From NCBI GenBank assembly GCA_963575745.1, contig CAUYUJ010001401.1, positions 1 to 37,664 of the forward strand: a stretch of 37,664 nucleotides of DNA. The letters run 5' to 3'. Of the stretch, positions 1 through 9,130 are shown piece by piece. A program made the translations under genes and the position numbers. The notes under the pieces were generated by a model. It made no database searches, was not told the DNA's origin, and saw only the letters and a program-made list of their open reading frames with translations. The DNA is from Prorocentrum cordatum (taxonomy: Eukaryota > Sar > Dinophyceae > Prorocentrales > Prorocentraceae). How positions within the stretch are numbered: position 1 is the stretch's first letter; every line of letters begins with the position of its first letter.

Positions 1-46
1 TCCTCCTCCTCCTCCTCCTCCTCCTCCTTCTCTTCCTCCTCTTCTG
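1..46. repeat. (TCC)n microsatellite, cut by window start
   Basis: A near-pure TCC run opens the window and grades into TCT/CTT variants. It is the same class as the tracts at 846-1326, 2163-2511 and 3497-3765. Its real left end lies outside the window. Confidence 0.95.
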
Positions 47-240
47 GTGGGGCAGCGGCACGGGAGAGCGGAAGGAACGGACGCGAAGGATGCGCGCAGA
101 GGCGGCAGGCGCGGCCGGCGCCGGGCTGGGCCTGCGCCGCCCCCGGCCGCGGCGCTGCCGCCGCCGCCCCCCAGGCTGGCCTGCGGAACGCCCCTCGGGC
201 GCGCGAGCCCCTTGCTCTGTCTCTATCCGTCGTGTCCTAA
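47..240. other. GC-rich island between microsatellites
   Basis: GC-rich, non-repetitive sequence with no convincing gene. All frames stay open because AT-containing stop codons are rare here, so openness is not evidence of coding. Confidence 0.5.
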
Positions 241-242
241 GT

Positions 243-430
243 TGTACTTTTCTTTTTCTTTTTCTTTTTCTTCTTCTTCTTCTTCTTCTTCTTCTTCTTC
301 TTCTTCTTCCTCCTCCTCCTCCTCCTCCTCCTCCTCCTTCCCCTCCTCCTCCTCCTCCTCTCCACCCTCTCCTCCTCCATCCTCTCCTCCTCCTCCGTCC
401 TCCGCCTCCTCCTCCTCCTCCCCCTCCTCA
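243..430. repeat. (TTC)n grading into (TCC)n microsatellite
   Basis: TTTTTC units are followed by a TTC run to about 310 and then TCC/CTCC. The stepwise change of unit along one polypyrimidine strand suggests successive expansions. Ser-rich and Glu-rich translations of this block are by-products of the triplet repeat. Confidence 0.95.
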
Positions 431-608
431 TCATGCATCATCTCATCATCTCATCGCCTCATCACTCACATCATCATCATCATCATCTCATCACTCATCA
501 TCATCATCATCATCATCTCGTCGTCCGTCGTCGTCGTCGTCGTCTGGTCGTCATCATCATCTCATCTCACGATCATCATCATCTCATCATCATCATCTCA
601 TCATCATC

Positions 609-650
<42 letters not shown>

Positions 651-845
651 CACATCTCATTCATCATCTCATCATCATCTCATCATCATCATCATCATCA
701 TCATGCATCATCATCATCAATCATCATCATCCTCATCTCACCATTCATCATCATCGATCATCATCATCATCATCACAGCATCTCATCATCATCATCATCA
801 TCATCACATCATCATCATCACTCATCATCTTCATCACATCATCAT
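431..845. repeat. (ATC)n imperfect microsatellite
   Basis: About 400 bases of CATCAT/TCATCATC with interspersed CTCATC and a GTCGTC patch near 520-550. The patch shows point-variant units themselves spreading. The poly-His, poly-Ser and poly-Ile translations are not proteins. Confidence 0.95.
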
Positions 846-1326
846 CCGTCTCTCCAATCTCCTCCATCTACATCACTCTCCATCCCTCCTCCTCCTTCTC
901 CTCGCTCCTCCTCCTCAATCCTCCTCCTCCCCTCCCTCCCCCTCCCTCCCCCTCCTCTCCCCCTCCTCCTCTTCCTCCTCTTCCTCCTCTTTCTCCTCCT
1001 CCTCTTCCTCCATCTCCTCCATCCTCCTCTCCATCTCCTACATCTCCTCTATCTCCTTCATCTCGTCTCCATCCACCAATCTCCTCCTCCCATCTCCTCC
1101 ATCTCATCTCCTCTCTTCTCCTCCATCTCCTCCTCTTCCTCCCCACCTCCTCCTCATCTTCCTCTCCTCCTTCTCCATCCTTTTCCTCAACTCCTCCACC
1201 TCCTCCCCCTCTCATCTCTCCAATTCCTCCACCATATCTTCCTCCTCCTCCTCCTTTTCCTCCTCCTTTTCCTCCTCCTCCTCCTCCTCCTCCTCCTCCT
1301 CCTCATTCCCCTCCTCATCCTCCTCC
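846..1326. repeat. (CTC/TCC)n polypyrimidine microsatellite
   Basis: CTCCTC units with CCATCTCC and TTCCTC variants make a strand with almost no purines over about 480 bases. It could form triplex or H-DNA on a purine/pyrimidine mirror basis (inference). Confidence 0.95.
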
Positions 1327-2162
1327 ACAACGCGCGCCGCGGAATTACCCCTGGGAGGGTGTTTTTGTGTGCATGTCGGCGGCGCTGGCGGGGGCACGGC
1401 CGCAGAGGGCCACCAGAGGCTGCGGACGGAAGCGGGCTCGGCCGGCACCGCCCGCCAGCGCGCAGAAAGAGAGACAGAGAGAGAGAGAGAGAAAGAGGGA
1501 GAGAGCGGCCGCCTCAGGCGGCCGCGCCGCCGCTCCCCTGGAAGGCCCCCAGGGGCCGTCGGGCCTGCCCCACCTGCGCCGCCCAGCGTGCCACAGGTGC
1601 GGCATCCGGTGGTGGCCCTTGCGTCCGCGGCAAGATCCTTCCGCGGCACACCGCGTGCCCTCCAGACCGCTCCGCCGCGGCTGCGAGGGCGACGCGGCCG
1701 CCGCCTCGCCGCGCCGCCCGGCGCTCGCGCTGGGGCGCGCCGCGGGGCCCGCTTCCGCTCCGCCCAGACGGCCGCGGCGCCCCACAGCGCCTCGACGCGC
1801 TCGGCGCGGCCCGCGCGCAGGTGCAGCCGCAACGCCACCCTTCTGGGGGCCTCGCGCTCCTCTGCAGAGAGGCGGGCTGCGCCCAGCGTGAACCGAACCA
1901 TCTCGTGTGGGGGCGGAGGCAAAGCTGAAGGTCTCGGTTGAGGCGCCCTGCCGATGGGGCGCCAGGCGCGCTGCGCCCAGCGTGGACTGAGCCGCCTCCC
2001 GTGGGGGAGGCCGGCGCCGCGCGCGGGCACGGCGGCCGCCGGGCCCGCTGCGCTGGAGGGCTCTCCGGCGCTGGAGGAACGTCCGCCCCGAAGGGGGCCC
2101 AGGGGGCGTCTGCCGCCAGCGGTCTATCCGCCTTTGGGGCGGCCGCTGGCGAGTGAATGGCC
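1327..2162. other. GC-rich island with a short (GA)n tract; no confident gene
   Basis: GC-rich single-copy-looking sequence with a GA-rich stretch at about 1464-1505. On the minus strand, roughly 1740-1900 encodes an amphipathic-looking stretch starting MVRFTLGAARLSAEE that could be an exon or retrocopy fragment. I see no splice signal or homology that decides it, and long open frames here are expected from composition alone. Confidence 0.4.
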
Positions 2163-2511
2163 TCCCCCCCCTCCTCCTCCTCCTCCTCCTCCTCCTCCTC
2201 CTCCTCCTCCTCCTCCTCCTCCTCCTCCTCCTCCCTCCCTCCTCCTCCTCCTCCTCCTCCTCCTCTCCTCCTCCTCCTCCTCCTCCTCCTCATCCTCCTC
2301 CTCCTCCTCCTCTCATCCTCCTCCTCCTCCTCATCCTCCGCCTCCTCCTCACCTCCACCTCCTCCTCCTCCTCCTCCTCCTCCTCCTCTTCTCCTCCTCC
2401 TCCCCCTCCTCCTCCTCCGCCTCCTCCCCTCCTACTCCTCCTCCCCTCCCTCCTCCCCTCCTCCCTCCTCCTCCTCCTCCTCCTCCTCCTCCTCCTCCTC
2501 CTCCTCCTCCG
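2163..2511. repeat. (CTC)n microsatellite
   Basis: CCTCCT repeat with isolated CATCCTCCG and CACCTCCA variants. It ends abruptly at the spliced-leader relic at 2512, so the repeat lies immediately 5' of what was once a mature mRNA 5' end. Confidence 0.95.
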
Positions 2512-2533
2512 TCCGTAGCCATTCTGGCGCAAG
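2512..2533 (+). other. Dinoflagellate spliced-leader relic
   Basis: The 22 bases begin TCCGTAGCCATT and end GCAAG. They match the conserved dinoflagellate trans-spliced leader (NCCGTAGCCATTTTGGCTCAAG, known from the literature) at all but two internal positions: T to C at position 13 and T to G at position 18. A genomic leader joined directly to coding-like sequence is the hallmark of a reverse-transcribed, re-integrated mRNA in dinoflagellates. It also fixes the taxon and the strand of the sequence that follows. Confidence 0.85.
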
Positions 2534-3097
2534 TGCCTGGCAGGCGCTGGGACCCGTGCGGAGGCGCCTTCGCGAGCGCCGCGGCCGCGCCGCCCCCTGG
2601 CGCGCGGCCCTCGACGGTGCGATGGGGCGAGGCGGGCGCCGCGGGCCTACGGTCCGCCACGGTGCCGCCCTCGCGTCTGTGGGCGCTGTGGGCGAGGCCG
2701 CCGGGCTCATGCTGCTCCTGCAGGCTGAGGGGCAGTCGGCGGAGCCCTCGCGCAGGCCGAGGCGGCCACGCGCGCGGGAGGCGGGCAGGAGGGCGAGGGC
2801 CGCCCTTGCCACGGAGCCCACGCGCAGCGCCTCGTAGGCTGTGGCGCCGAGCTCGTCGCCGCCCTGGGCGGCAGCAATTTGGCGAAAGGGCTGGAGAAGC
2901 TCAGGGAGCAGGGGAGGAGGCCTCCACCGCACCTCGAGCGAGCCTGGCGGGGCATAGACACCGCCGCGAGCCTGCTTCGCCACCCGGGCATGGGCGATGA
3001 AGCCCTCGACCAGGCGCGGGCGTGGCTCAGTGCTGGCGGCGAGGCCCACGGGACGTCCGAGCTCGTGCACGACGAGGAGGCGGACTCAAGCGCGTAG
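2534..3097 (+). pseudogene. Processed retrocopy of an mRNA, unknown product
   Basis: This plus-strand sequence follows the spliced-leader relic directly. The first ATG (2621) opens a frame reading MGRGGRRGPTV and reaching AAGLMLLLQAEG. Near 2730 the plausible frame changes by one base and runs on through LVAALGGSNLAKGLEKLREQ and DEALDQARAWLSAGG to a stop at 3095-3097. The second part has the alternating charged and hydrophobic character of a helical soluble protein. I do not recognise the family. The frameshift and lack of visible introns fit a dead retrocopy; its 3' end is not defined. Confidence 0.5.
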
Positions 3098-3160
3098 GGG
3101 ACCAGGGAGAACGAGAGCAAGCTCGAGCAGAAGTCTTCCTGGCAGGAGCTGCTGGGGCCC

Positions 3161-3385
3161 TCGAGGAGCATGCTGGGCCATTGTTCCCCTAGCCAAGTCC
3201 CGTGGAGGCGGGCGGGGACCTCGGCGAGGGCCTTCGAGGAGCATGCTGGGCCATTGTTCCCCTAGCCAAGTCCCGTGGAGGCGGGCGGGGACCTCGGCGA
3301 GGGCCCTCGAGGAGCATGCTGGGCCATTGTTCCCCTGGCCAAGTCCCGTGGAGGCGGGCGGGGACCTCGGTGGAAGTCACGAGGA
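3161..3385. repeat. 73-bp tandem repeat, three copies
   Basis: Copies start at 3161, 3234 and 3307 with the shared block TCGAGGAGCATGCTGGGCC, followed by a segment with CCCCTAGCCAAG and a GGAGGCGGGCGGGG end. The spacing is exactly 73 bases. The third copy diverges after 3370. Units are nearly identical, so the array is recent. Confidence 0.9.
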
Positions 3386-3496
3386 GACCCGTCGGGCCGC
3401 GTCCATTGTAGGGCCTCCTCTCCGGCCCCCCAGGCCCCGAGGGCGCCGATCGCAGGTCCACGCCCAGGTGCAACCACGCCCTTCGAAGACGCCGAC

Positions 3497-3718
3497 CCCT
3501 CCTCCTCCCCCTCCTCCTCCTGCTCCACCTCCTCCACCTCCCCCCCCCCTCCTCCTCCTCCCTCCTCCCCCTCCCCCTCCTCCTCCTGCTCCTCCTCCTC
3601 CTCCTCCTCCCCCTCCTCCTCCCTCCTCCTCCTCCTCCTCCTCCTCCTCCTCCTCCTCCTCCTCCTCCCCCCTCCTCCTCCTCCTCCTCCTCCTCCTCCT
3701 CCTCCTCCTCCTCCTCCG

Positions 3719-3753
<35 letters not shown>

Positions 3754-3765
3754 GCGCCACGCGGG
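3497..3765. repeat. (TCC)n microsatellite ending in (CTGCTC)n
   Basis: TCC units with CCCCCC runs, ending in about five CTGCTC units at 3718-3755. Flanks at 3386-3496 and 3766-3880 are GC-rich with no supported gene. Confidence 0.95.
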
Positions 3766-3879
3766 CCCCTTTGCCGCCGGCGCACCTCTCCTCCGAGGTT
3801 TCCCCCTCCCCCTGCGCACTCCCCCTTCCGTGGGTCTGGAAGGGGCGCTCCGCGAAGGCCGCGAGGGGTCTGAACGTCC

Positions 3880-4140
3880 AAGATGGCTCGCAGGCCCCGA
3901 AAGGGTCCCAAGACGGCCTCGAGCGCCAGAGCGCCCCCCGGCGCCCCAAGATGGCCCCAAGAGGCATCCCTTCGGCCTCCGAGGGGGGTTGACACTGAGA
4001 ATCCCGCTCTTCTTTGATCGATGACCCCTCAAGGCCCCCAAGAAGACCCCAAGATGGCTCCAAAAGGGCTCCAAGAGGGCCCCAAAGGCCTCAAAAAAAT
4101 GGCCCCCGAAGGGCGTCGGTAGGGCCCCATGATGGCCCCT
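3880..4140. repeat. Interspersed 11-bp units, CCCCAAGANGG type
   Basis: CCCCAAGATGG, CCCCAAGAGGC, CCCCAAGAAGA and GCTCCAAGAGG recur, many at 11-base spacing. The same unit family appears at 24.45-24.97 kb, partly inverted. The block is degenerate and no coding function is supported. Confidence 0.7.
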
Positions 4141-4866
4141 GGTGCCTCTAGGAGGCTGGACGTCCCTGATCGAAGCAACTCGCCTGGCCATTGTTTTCCC
4201 GATCAGGCTTTGCCCACCTAGCGGGTTCTTGCTTTTCTGCCCGAGCGAGCCTATGGAGCAATCTCGAACCAGTATTCTCATAGAGAACACGCACACAGGT
4301 GTGAGATAGCTAGCGATTCCCCAAGCAACTCTCGCACTGAAGTGGCCCTTACTTCTCTCCTGCATCGAGAGTGCAAGAACCAACTGTGTGTGGGTTCCAC
4401 ACACATTCCTGCTGTGTCTGTTGGTGCGTGTTGTTTTGCTGCGACCTCGCATCCGCAGCGTTGATCTGCTCGCTGGTCCTTTCCCTTTTCTCTCCTCCCT
4501 TTCCTTCATTAGCGGTCTTGGCATGCGAGTCGGCCCACCCCATGGGGCAACTGGTGGTGTGATTGGCTTGGTCGCCCCAACTCGTTGACCTGCGTCCGGC
4601 TGTGGCCCTCTGCCCTGCTCGCCGCTGCATCCGTGGCCGCCGCGCGCTCCGACGACAGCCCAGTGGAATGATCAGGAGTTGTCAGACGTTGTTGGGGGGG
4701 AAACAAGCCTACCTCGCTTTTGACCACCCTCGCTTCCAAGAGATACCAAACGATGCCAAATTGCAGCCTGTACTGGTCAAGCAGCTCGACGGGGAGGCGC
4801 GTGGTATGGCTTGGTTTTGCCTGGAAGCGAAAGCGGGGTAGGTAATTCACGCTCTGAGTTGTTGGG
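4141..4866. other. No gene recognised
   Basis: Mixed-composition sequence. The short open frames around 4349-4841 lack motifs or supporting context. I see no RNA gene and no repeat. Confidence 0.5.
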
Positions 4867-5043
4867 TACAGTCAACCCGCAGAGTAAGGGTGCGCGATAG
4901 GGATGCAAGGCCCTTGAACGCTCATCTCGAAGCGTTTCGAGCGGGGCGCGGCCCACGAAAGTGTCCAAGGATGGACCCAGGAAGCAAGGATGCAAGGGTA
5001 CCTCTGGGAGGGATGCCTACCCTTACTCTGCGGGTCGGCTGTA
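4867..5043. mobile_element. MITE-like inverted-repeat element A
   Basis: The left end (4867-4891) and right end (5019-5043) are inverted copies of about 25 bases sharing a perfect ACCCGCAGAGTAAGGGT block, with TACAG/CTGTA at the outer tips. The interior has GATGCAAGG near the left and GATGCAAGGGTACC near the right. No transposase and no target-site duplication are visible. A diverged relative of the interior is at 6727-6842. Confidence 0.65.
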
Positions 5044-5131
5044 GTGGTCTGGCCCTGCTCGCGCCTATCCATTGATCCCCATGCATCCGGTGTTGCGTAC
5101 TCTCTCTTCACCTCTTGCAGCAGCGACCGAG

Positions 5132-5316
5132 ACCCAGACATCCGACATCTCGATTTTTTCGAGACGCGGGCCCCCGACCTCCCGACCACTTCCCTGGGAC
5201 CGGTTTTTCATCCCGAGTCGTTTTTTGACGGTCCCGAGGCCGGCAAGGGCCCCGAGAGGCCGAAAACTGCGAGAAACCTCCGCCTCGACTTTTTCGAGAC
5301 GCCCGATGTCTGGGGA
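5132..5316. mobile_element. MITE-like element B with 8-bp target-site duplication
   Basis: CGACCGAG occurs at 5124-5131 and again at 5317-5324, directly flanking the element. Terminal inverted repeats start CCCAGACATC on the left and end GATGTCTGGGG on the right, extending about 30 bases into CTCGA-T-tract-TCGAG hairpins. No coding capacity. An 8-bp duplication is typical of hAT-type and some other DNA transposons; I cannot assign the superfamily. Confidence 0.75.
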
Positions 5317-5324
5317 CGACCGAG

Positions 5325-5556
5325 CCCGTTCGACGAGCGAGAGGCTGGATGCTATAGAAGGCGCGAGAGGCGGACCGCCGAGGCCGCCGCCACTCGGCTG
5401 CCCCTGCACGGGGATCCAGGGCGCAGAGGTGCGCCCCGCGGGGCCGTGGCAGTCTACAGCTGCGGAGCGGAGCAGGCTGCCTTGGCTCGGGCGTGGCTTG
5501 CTGCACCCTTCGCGACGGTTCCCTGCGCTCCTCGCCCGCCCAGGCCGTATGCACAG
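5325..5556. other. No gene recognised
   Basis: GC-rich sequence between two MITE-like elements. Nothing repetitive or coding can be supported. Confidence 0.5.
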
Positions 5557-5568
5557 CAACAATACTGC

Positions 5569-5755
5569 TATGTCGGGCGTGCCCCCCTACACGGGGGTTT
5601 TCGACGAAAAATGAAAATACCCCCAACATGCCCCCAAGAGGTCAAACAATACTCAAAAAATAATCCCCAGGCCATTGTTGGACTAGTCTTTGACAATTTC
5701 TGGGGTATTTTCTATTTCTCGTCGAAAATCCCCCTGCAGGGGGACAGGCCCGACT
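5569..5755. mobile_element. MITE-like element C, palindromic termini
   Basis: A 12-base duplication, CAACAATACTGC, lies at 5557-5568 and 5756-5767. The roughly 55-base inverted termini read TGTCGGGCGTGCCCCCC on the left and GGGGGACAGGCCCGAC on the right. Each terminus is itself built of two small palindromes: CCCCC/GGGGG around CTACA or CTGCA, and TTTTCG/CGAAAA around a central AC or GT. The interior is AT-rich. A third copy of the flank sequence with GGCCCGACT is at 5780-5800. Element D is a relative. Confidence 0.8.
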
Positions 5756-5768
5756 CAACAATACTGCG

Positions 5769-5935
5769 CAGATGCTCCTGGCCCGACTCAACAATACTGC
5801 GCGCAGCGCGAAGTGCGAATAACTTCGCGCTCTCGCGCCGCCTCCCAGGGGAGAAGAGGAGGAGGAGGAATCGGAGCCGAACCGCGAAGCGCGAATAACT
5901 TCGCGCCCTCGAGGGCGCCCTTGAATGCTGCGCAA
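5769..5935. repeat. Duplicated segment with GCGAA-TAAC-TTCGC hairpins
   Basis: GCGAATAACTTCGCG occurs at 5815 and at 5891, 76 bases apart. The second copy forms a longer hairpin (arms GCGCGAA/TTCGCGC, loop TAAC). Both are followed by CTCG-type sequence, so the segment looks duplicated. No gene is supported. Confidence 0.6.
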
Positions 5936-6099
5936 ATGCTCCTGGCCCGTTTCGGCCTCCGACGGGCGCAGCCGGCTCGGTGGTGCCACGCCCTGGCCCC
6001 CGCGAGGGCTCTGGAGAACCAAGTGCTCGGCATACGCGAGACCAGCACGGATAGCCACGGGAGATTCCTCCCCCCCACGATGAGGACCCAGAGAAGTTC
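5936..6099. other. No gene recognised
   Basis: Contains a further copy of GCGCAAATGCTCCTGGCCCG (from about 5930), shared with the flank of element C. Nothing else is supported. Confidence 0.4.
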
Positions 6100-6163
6100 A
6101 AGGCAGTCTTAAGTCGGGCCTGTCCCCCTACAAGGGGATTTTCGACGAAAAATGACCCAGTTC
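6100..6163. mobile_element. Solo terminal fragment of element D
   Basis: AAGGCAGTC (6100-6108) is followed by the same AAGTCGGGCCTGTCCCCC terminus as element D, which stops after the GACGAAAAATG motif. It then runs into a repeat of the flank CCCAGTTC-AAGGCAGTC. It is a tandem duplication of flank plus one terminus, or a remnant of an abortive insertion. Confidence 0.65.
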
Positions 6164-6172
6164 AAGGCAGTC

Positions 6173-6352
6173 TTAAGTCGGGTCTGTCCCCCTACAGGGG
6201 GATTTTCGACGGAAAATGAAAGATACCCCAAGCATGGTCAAAAAATAATCCAAACATAGTCTGGGGACTATTTTTAAATTATTGTTTGACGTTTTTGGGG
6301 GATGTTTTATTTATCGTCGAAAATCCCCCTGTAGGGGGACACGCCCGACATA
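6173..6352. mobile_element. MITE-like element D with 9-bp target-site duplication
   Basis: AAGGCAGTC flanks the element at 6164-6172 and 6353-6361. Its termini (AAGTCGGGTCTGTCCCCC on the left, GGGGGACACGCCCGACAT on the right) match element C in order and in sub-structure: the same CCCCC/GGGGG palindrome, then the TTTTCGACGGAAAA palindrome, then a TACCCC/GGGG step. The AT-rich interior has no ORF. Two full copies plus a fragment within 800 bases suggest local reinsertion. Confidence 0.8.
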
Positions 6353-6361
6353 AAGGCAGTC

Positions 6362-6726
6362 GCAGTGGCCATCAGCACTCTCAGTCTCAAGGGGATAATG
6401 CGTAAGGAACGTTGTGTGCCCTGCTCTCTCTACGCCCATGAAGTGTGGGATGAGCCCAGGAATCGCGTAGACGATATTGCCCCATCGTTGCCTTGCCCCT
6501 TCTTATTGACGACAACACATGGGGCAAGGCCGTCGCTAGAGACTGGGCTGTGATGGACGAGCTCGACGTCCCCGCCGGTGAGGGTGCCCAGCAGCACCTT
6601 CAGCGCAGCGAGATCGAAGACAGATTCTGCCAAATTCGCTGCGATCACCGCCCTGATGGCTCAGCTGGGCGCGAGCTGCTCCGGGAGCACGGCCAGGAGG
6701 AGTACAGTCAAAACGTATATCAAGGA
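6362..6726. other. No gene recognised
   Basis: Single-copy-looking sequence with short open frames lacking motifs. No repeat or RNA gene identified. Confidence 0.4.
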
Positions 6727-6842
6727 CGGGCGATAAGGACGCAAGACCCTTGGAGGCCGAAGTTGGGTTCTTTAGGGCGGCGGGCGACCAGTGATAATGG
6801 CAAGGACGGGCCTCAGAGGCAAGGACACAAGGGTACCCTAGA
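6727..6842. mobile_element. Diverged relative of element A
   Basis: GCGATAAGGACGCAAGACCC near the left and GGCAAGGACACAAGGGTACC at the right match the interior ends of element A, where GATGCAAGG and GATGCAAGGGTACC sit at similar spacing. The outer ACCCGCAGAG termini are not seen, so this is a truncated or older copy. Confidence 0.5.
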
Positions 6843-7122
6843 TGAAGGCGCGCGTCCTTCCTAGGCGCGTTGACTGCACCACGAACCGCCGTCCCGCCGT
6901 TGCCCCCTGAGGGCCGAGCCACGAGACGCTCTTGGCCCCACGGCCGGCCAGTCCGCCGGCGATGGCCCCGTGTCTGGCATGGTGACTGGCGCTGGGCTGC
7001 AGGACAGGGGGTTCGACAGCACGACCAACCGGGGAGACTCGAGATTTCCTCTCCTCCCGCTGAGAGCGGCGGCAGCAGCAGGAGAGCGCAGAAGCCCGCT
7101 GCCCTTCGACGGGGCTCTCCGG

Positions 7123-7540
7123 CGCCGCAGTCAAGCCGCGGTCTCCTGCTCCGGCGTGTGGGAGAACGTGCAGTGTGAGGACTCCGCAAGGAGCCTCCGT
7201 GTACACGATCGCCCCCCCTCCATCCCGCGCCGCAGTCAAGCCGCGGTCTCCTGCTCCGGCGTGTGGGAGAACATGCAGTGTGAGGACTCCGCAAGGAGCC
7301 TCCGTGTACACGATCGACCCCCCGCCATCCCGCGCCGCAGTCAAGCCGCGGTCTCCTGCTCCGGCGTGTGGGAGAACATGCAGTGTGAGGACTCCGCAAG
7401 GAGCCTCCGTGTACACGATCGACACCCCGCTATCCCGCGCCACATTAAGCCGTGGTCTCCTGGTCCGGCGTCTGGGAGAACGTGCAGTTTGAGGACTCCA
7501 CAGGGAGCCTCCGTGTGCATGATCGACCCCCCAATCTCCG
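7123..7540. repeat. 105-bp tandem repeat, four copies
   Basis: Copies start at 7123, 7228, 7333 and 7438 with CGCCGCAGTCAAGCCGCGG (the last is diverged) and carry CTCCGGCGTGTGGGAGAAC. The period is exactly 105, or 35 codons, so both strands stay open and translate as 35-residue repeats. I do not call a gene: there is no start context, no upstream coding sequence and equally long opposite frames. Confidence 0.9.
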
Positions 7541-9100
7541 CCCTCGTCGCCGCCAGCGCGCTGGCGATTCTGGTCAGGCTGCGTCGTCTGCGTCGCGAGA
7601 AGGGTCGAGGATCTTGTCTGAGCGGCCCCGCAAATGAGGAACGCCGAACGTATTCCAACTTGCTCCAGAGCATTGACAAGTGCACGAATGCGCTCGCAGC
7701 TGGGTGTGTGCACATATTAACCGATTGCACTTGAACTGTGATTATTGCTATTGTTTCGCCCCATGCCAACAGGAATGCATATGCTCTCGTTTCTCTGTAG
7801 TCTCCTGGACGAATTCGCAAGACAAGTTTGCCACTCCAGGCATTCAGGCTGTCTGGGCACCTCTTGCTTGATCTTCGGTCCAAGAAGGTTGCTCAATGCA
7901 TGCTGTGCGCACTTTTGGCGCCGTTCTTGCCAACGTCCACCATTGCACGCACGACAGGTACAGTCAGCAGCGCGCGCACAGAATTCTCTGGCACACATCA
8001 TCTGCTCTGGTCGCACCTTTGGAACTCCAGCACCGCTCGTCCATCAAGCATGCATGCACCATCTGCGCTCTCTCACTTGTCCTCTGCACTCGCTGTCCTC
8101 AATTTCCTCCGCTCTGTTTTCCTCTTCAACTTTCTTGGATGCTCTTCGCTCTGGTCTCACCCGAAGCTTCTGAGATTTCTGGCCTAGTCGGCTCAGTTCG
8201 TTGATGCGGGCAGAGTCTCCGCCGATGCTACATGCAGTGTCGTGTTCGGCGGCGAGCGAAGGGGGGAAGTGAGCCTTCTCAGAAGGCGGCGGGCCTTCAG
8301 AAACCCTCGCGCCTTCAGAGAAATGTTTTGTGTCTTCGGGGAAGGCTTCCCAGAAGGCTGGGGGACTTCCGAACCTTCTGGGAAGGCCTTCTCCTTCTTT
8401 CTTCCCCCGGGCTCGCCGCCGACGTGCACATGTGGGTGTCTCTTGATTGCAAGCTGAGCTACGTGGGAAAAAAACATTCGTGGCACCGAGATCCAGCCTT
8501 ATGATAGCCTCCTCCACCGCCGGGCAACTGCCAGCGTACCCGCTTACTTTTCAAATCTGGTCCATCGGCGCAGGCACAGTCGGGGCCTTGACCTAAGGAA
8601 CCCAAAATCAGGAACGAGGCCCCTTTTTTCCATAAGTTAAACTTCGATTTCCGATCGAAAACATAAGGAAAACCTGAGGCAAGCTGCGCAACACTTAAGG
8701 AACGCGGAGCCCCTCCCCAACGAAAAGGGTTCCTTCTTGAAGGGCCCCAACTGTAAGCTTGTTCAGATTACTTTGCGTTTCCTTTCCAGTTTGGTTCTAG
8801 TGATTTTGGAGTGCTGATCTTAGGGGCACAATGCATCACTGTGTACACGCCTCAACTGAATGTTCCTGTCGTGCGGAAACACGCTCGCACAGCGTATGGG
8901 CACGGAACCTATTCCCGACATGTCGTGAAGCCTCTAACTACATCGACCAGGCCTCGCCTTAGCAGGGTTGCCAATCCAGACGACTATTTGCGTGGAATTC
9001 GAATTCGTCACAGCGAGACGTAGGCAGAAGAGGATACATCCGCAACGTATTTTGAGCAACAACATAGCCTCGCCGCTTTAGTTATGAGGCTCGGAGTGCT
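7541..9100. other. No gene recognised; AGAAGGC-rich patch
   Basis: Mostly unremarkable sequence. At about 8270-8400 short inverted and direct units (CCTTCAGA, GAAGGC, GGAAGGCCTTC) recur and could fold. At 8590-8710 AAGGAAC recurs. No gene, RNA gene or transposon is supported. Confidence 0.45.
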
Positions 9101-9130
9101 TCGAAATAACAATTCTTAACCCAATAATGT

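Noticed and set aside
47-1941. Very long plus-strand frames (over 500 residues) of poly-Ser, poly-Pro and poly-His
   Set aside because: They translate trinucleotide repeats. The opposite strand and other frames are open as well, and there is no conserved segment.
1212-2030. A 272-residue minus-strand frame with a poly-Glu tail
   Set aside because: The tail is the (CTC)n repeat read backwards and the rest is GC-rich DNA where frames stay open by chance. A short stretch might be an exon but nothing decides it.
6970-7734. A 254-residue repeat protein of 35-residue units
   Set aside because: Explained by the 105-bp DNA array being a multiple of three; the minus strand gives an equally regular repeat protein.
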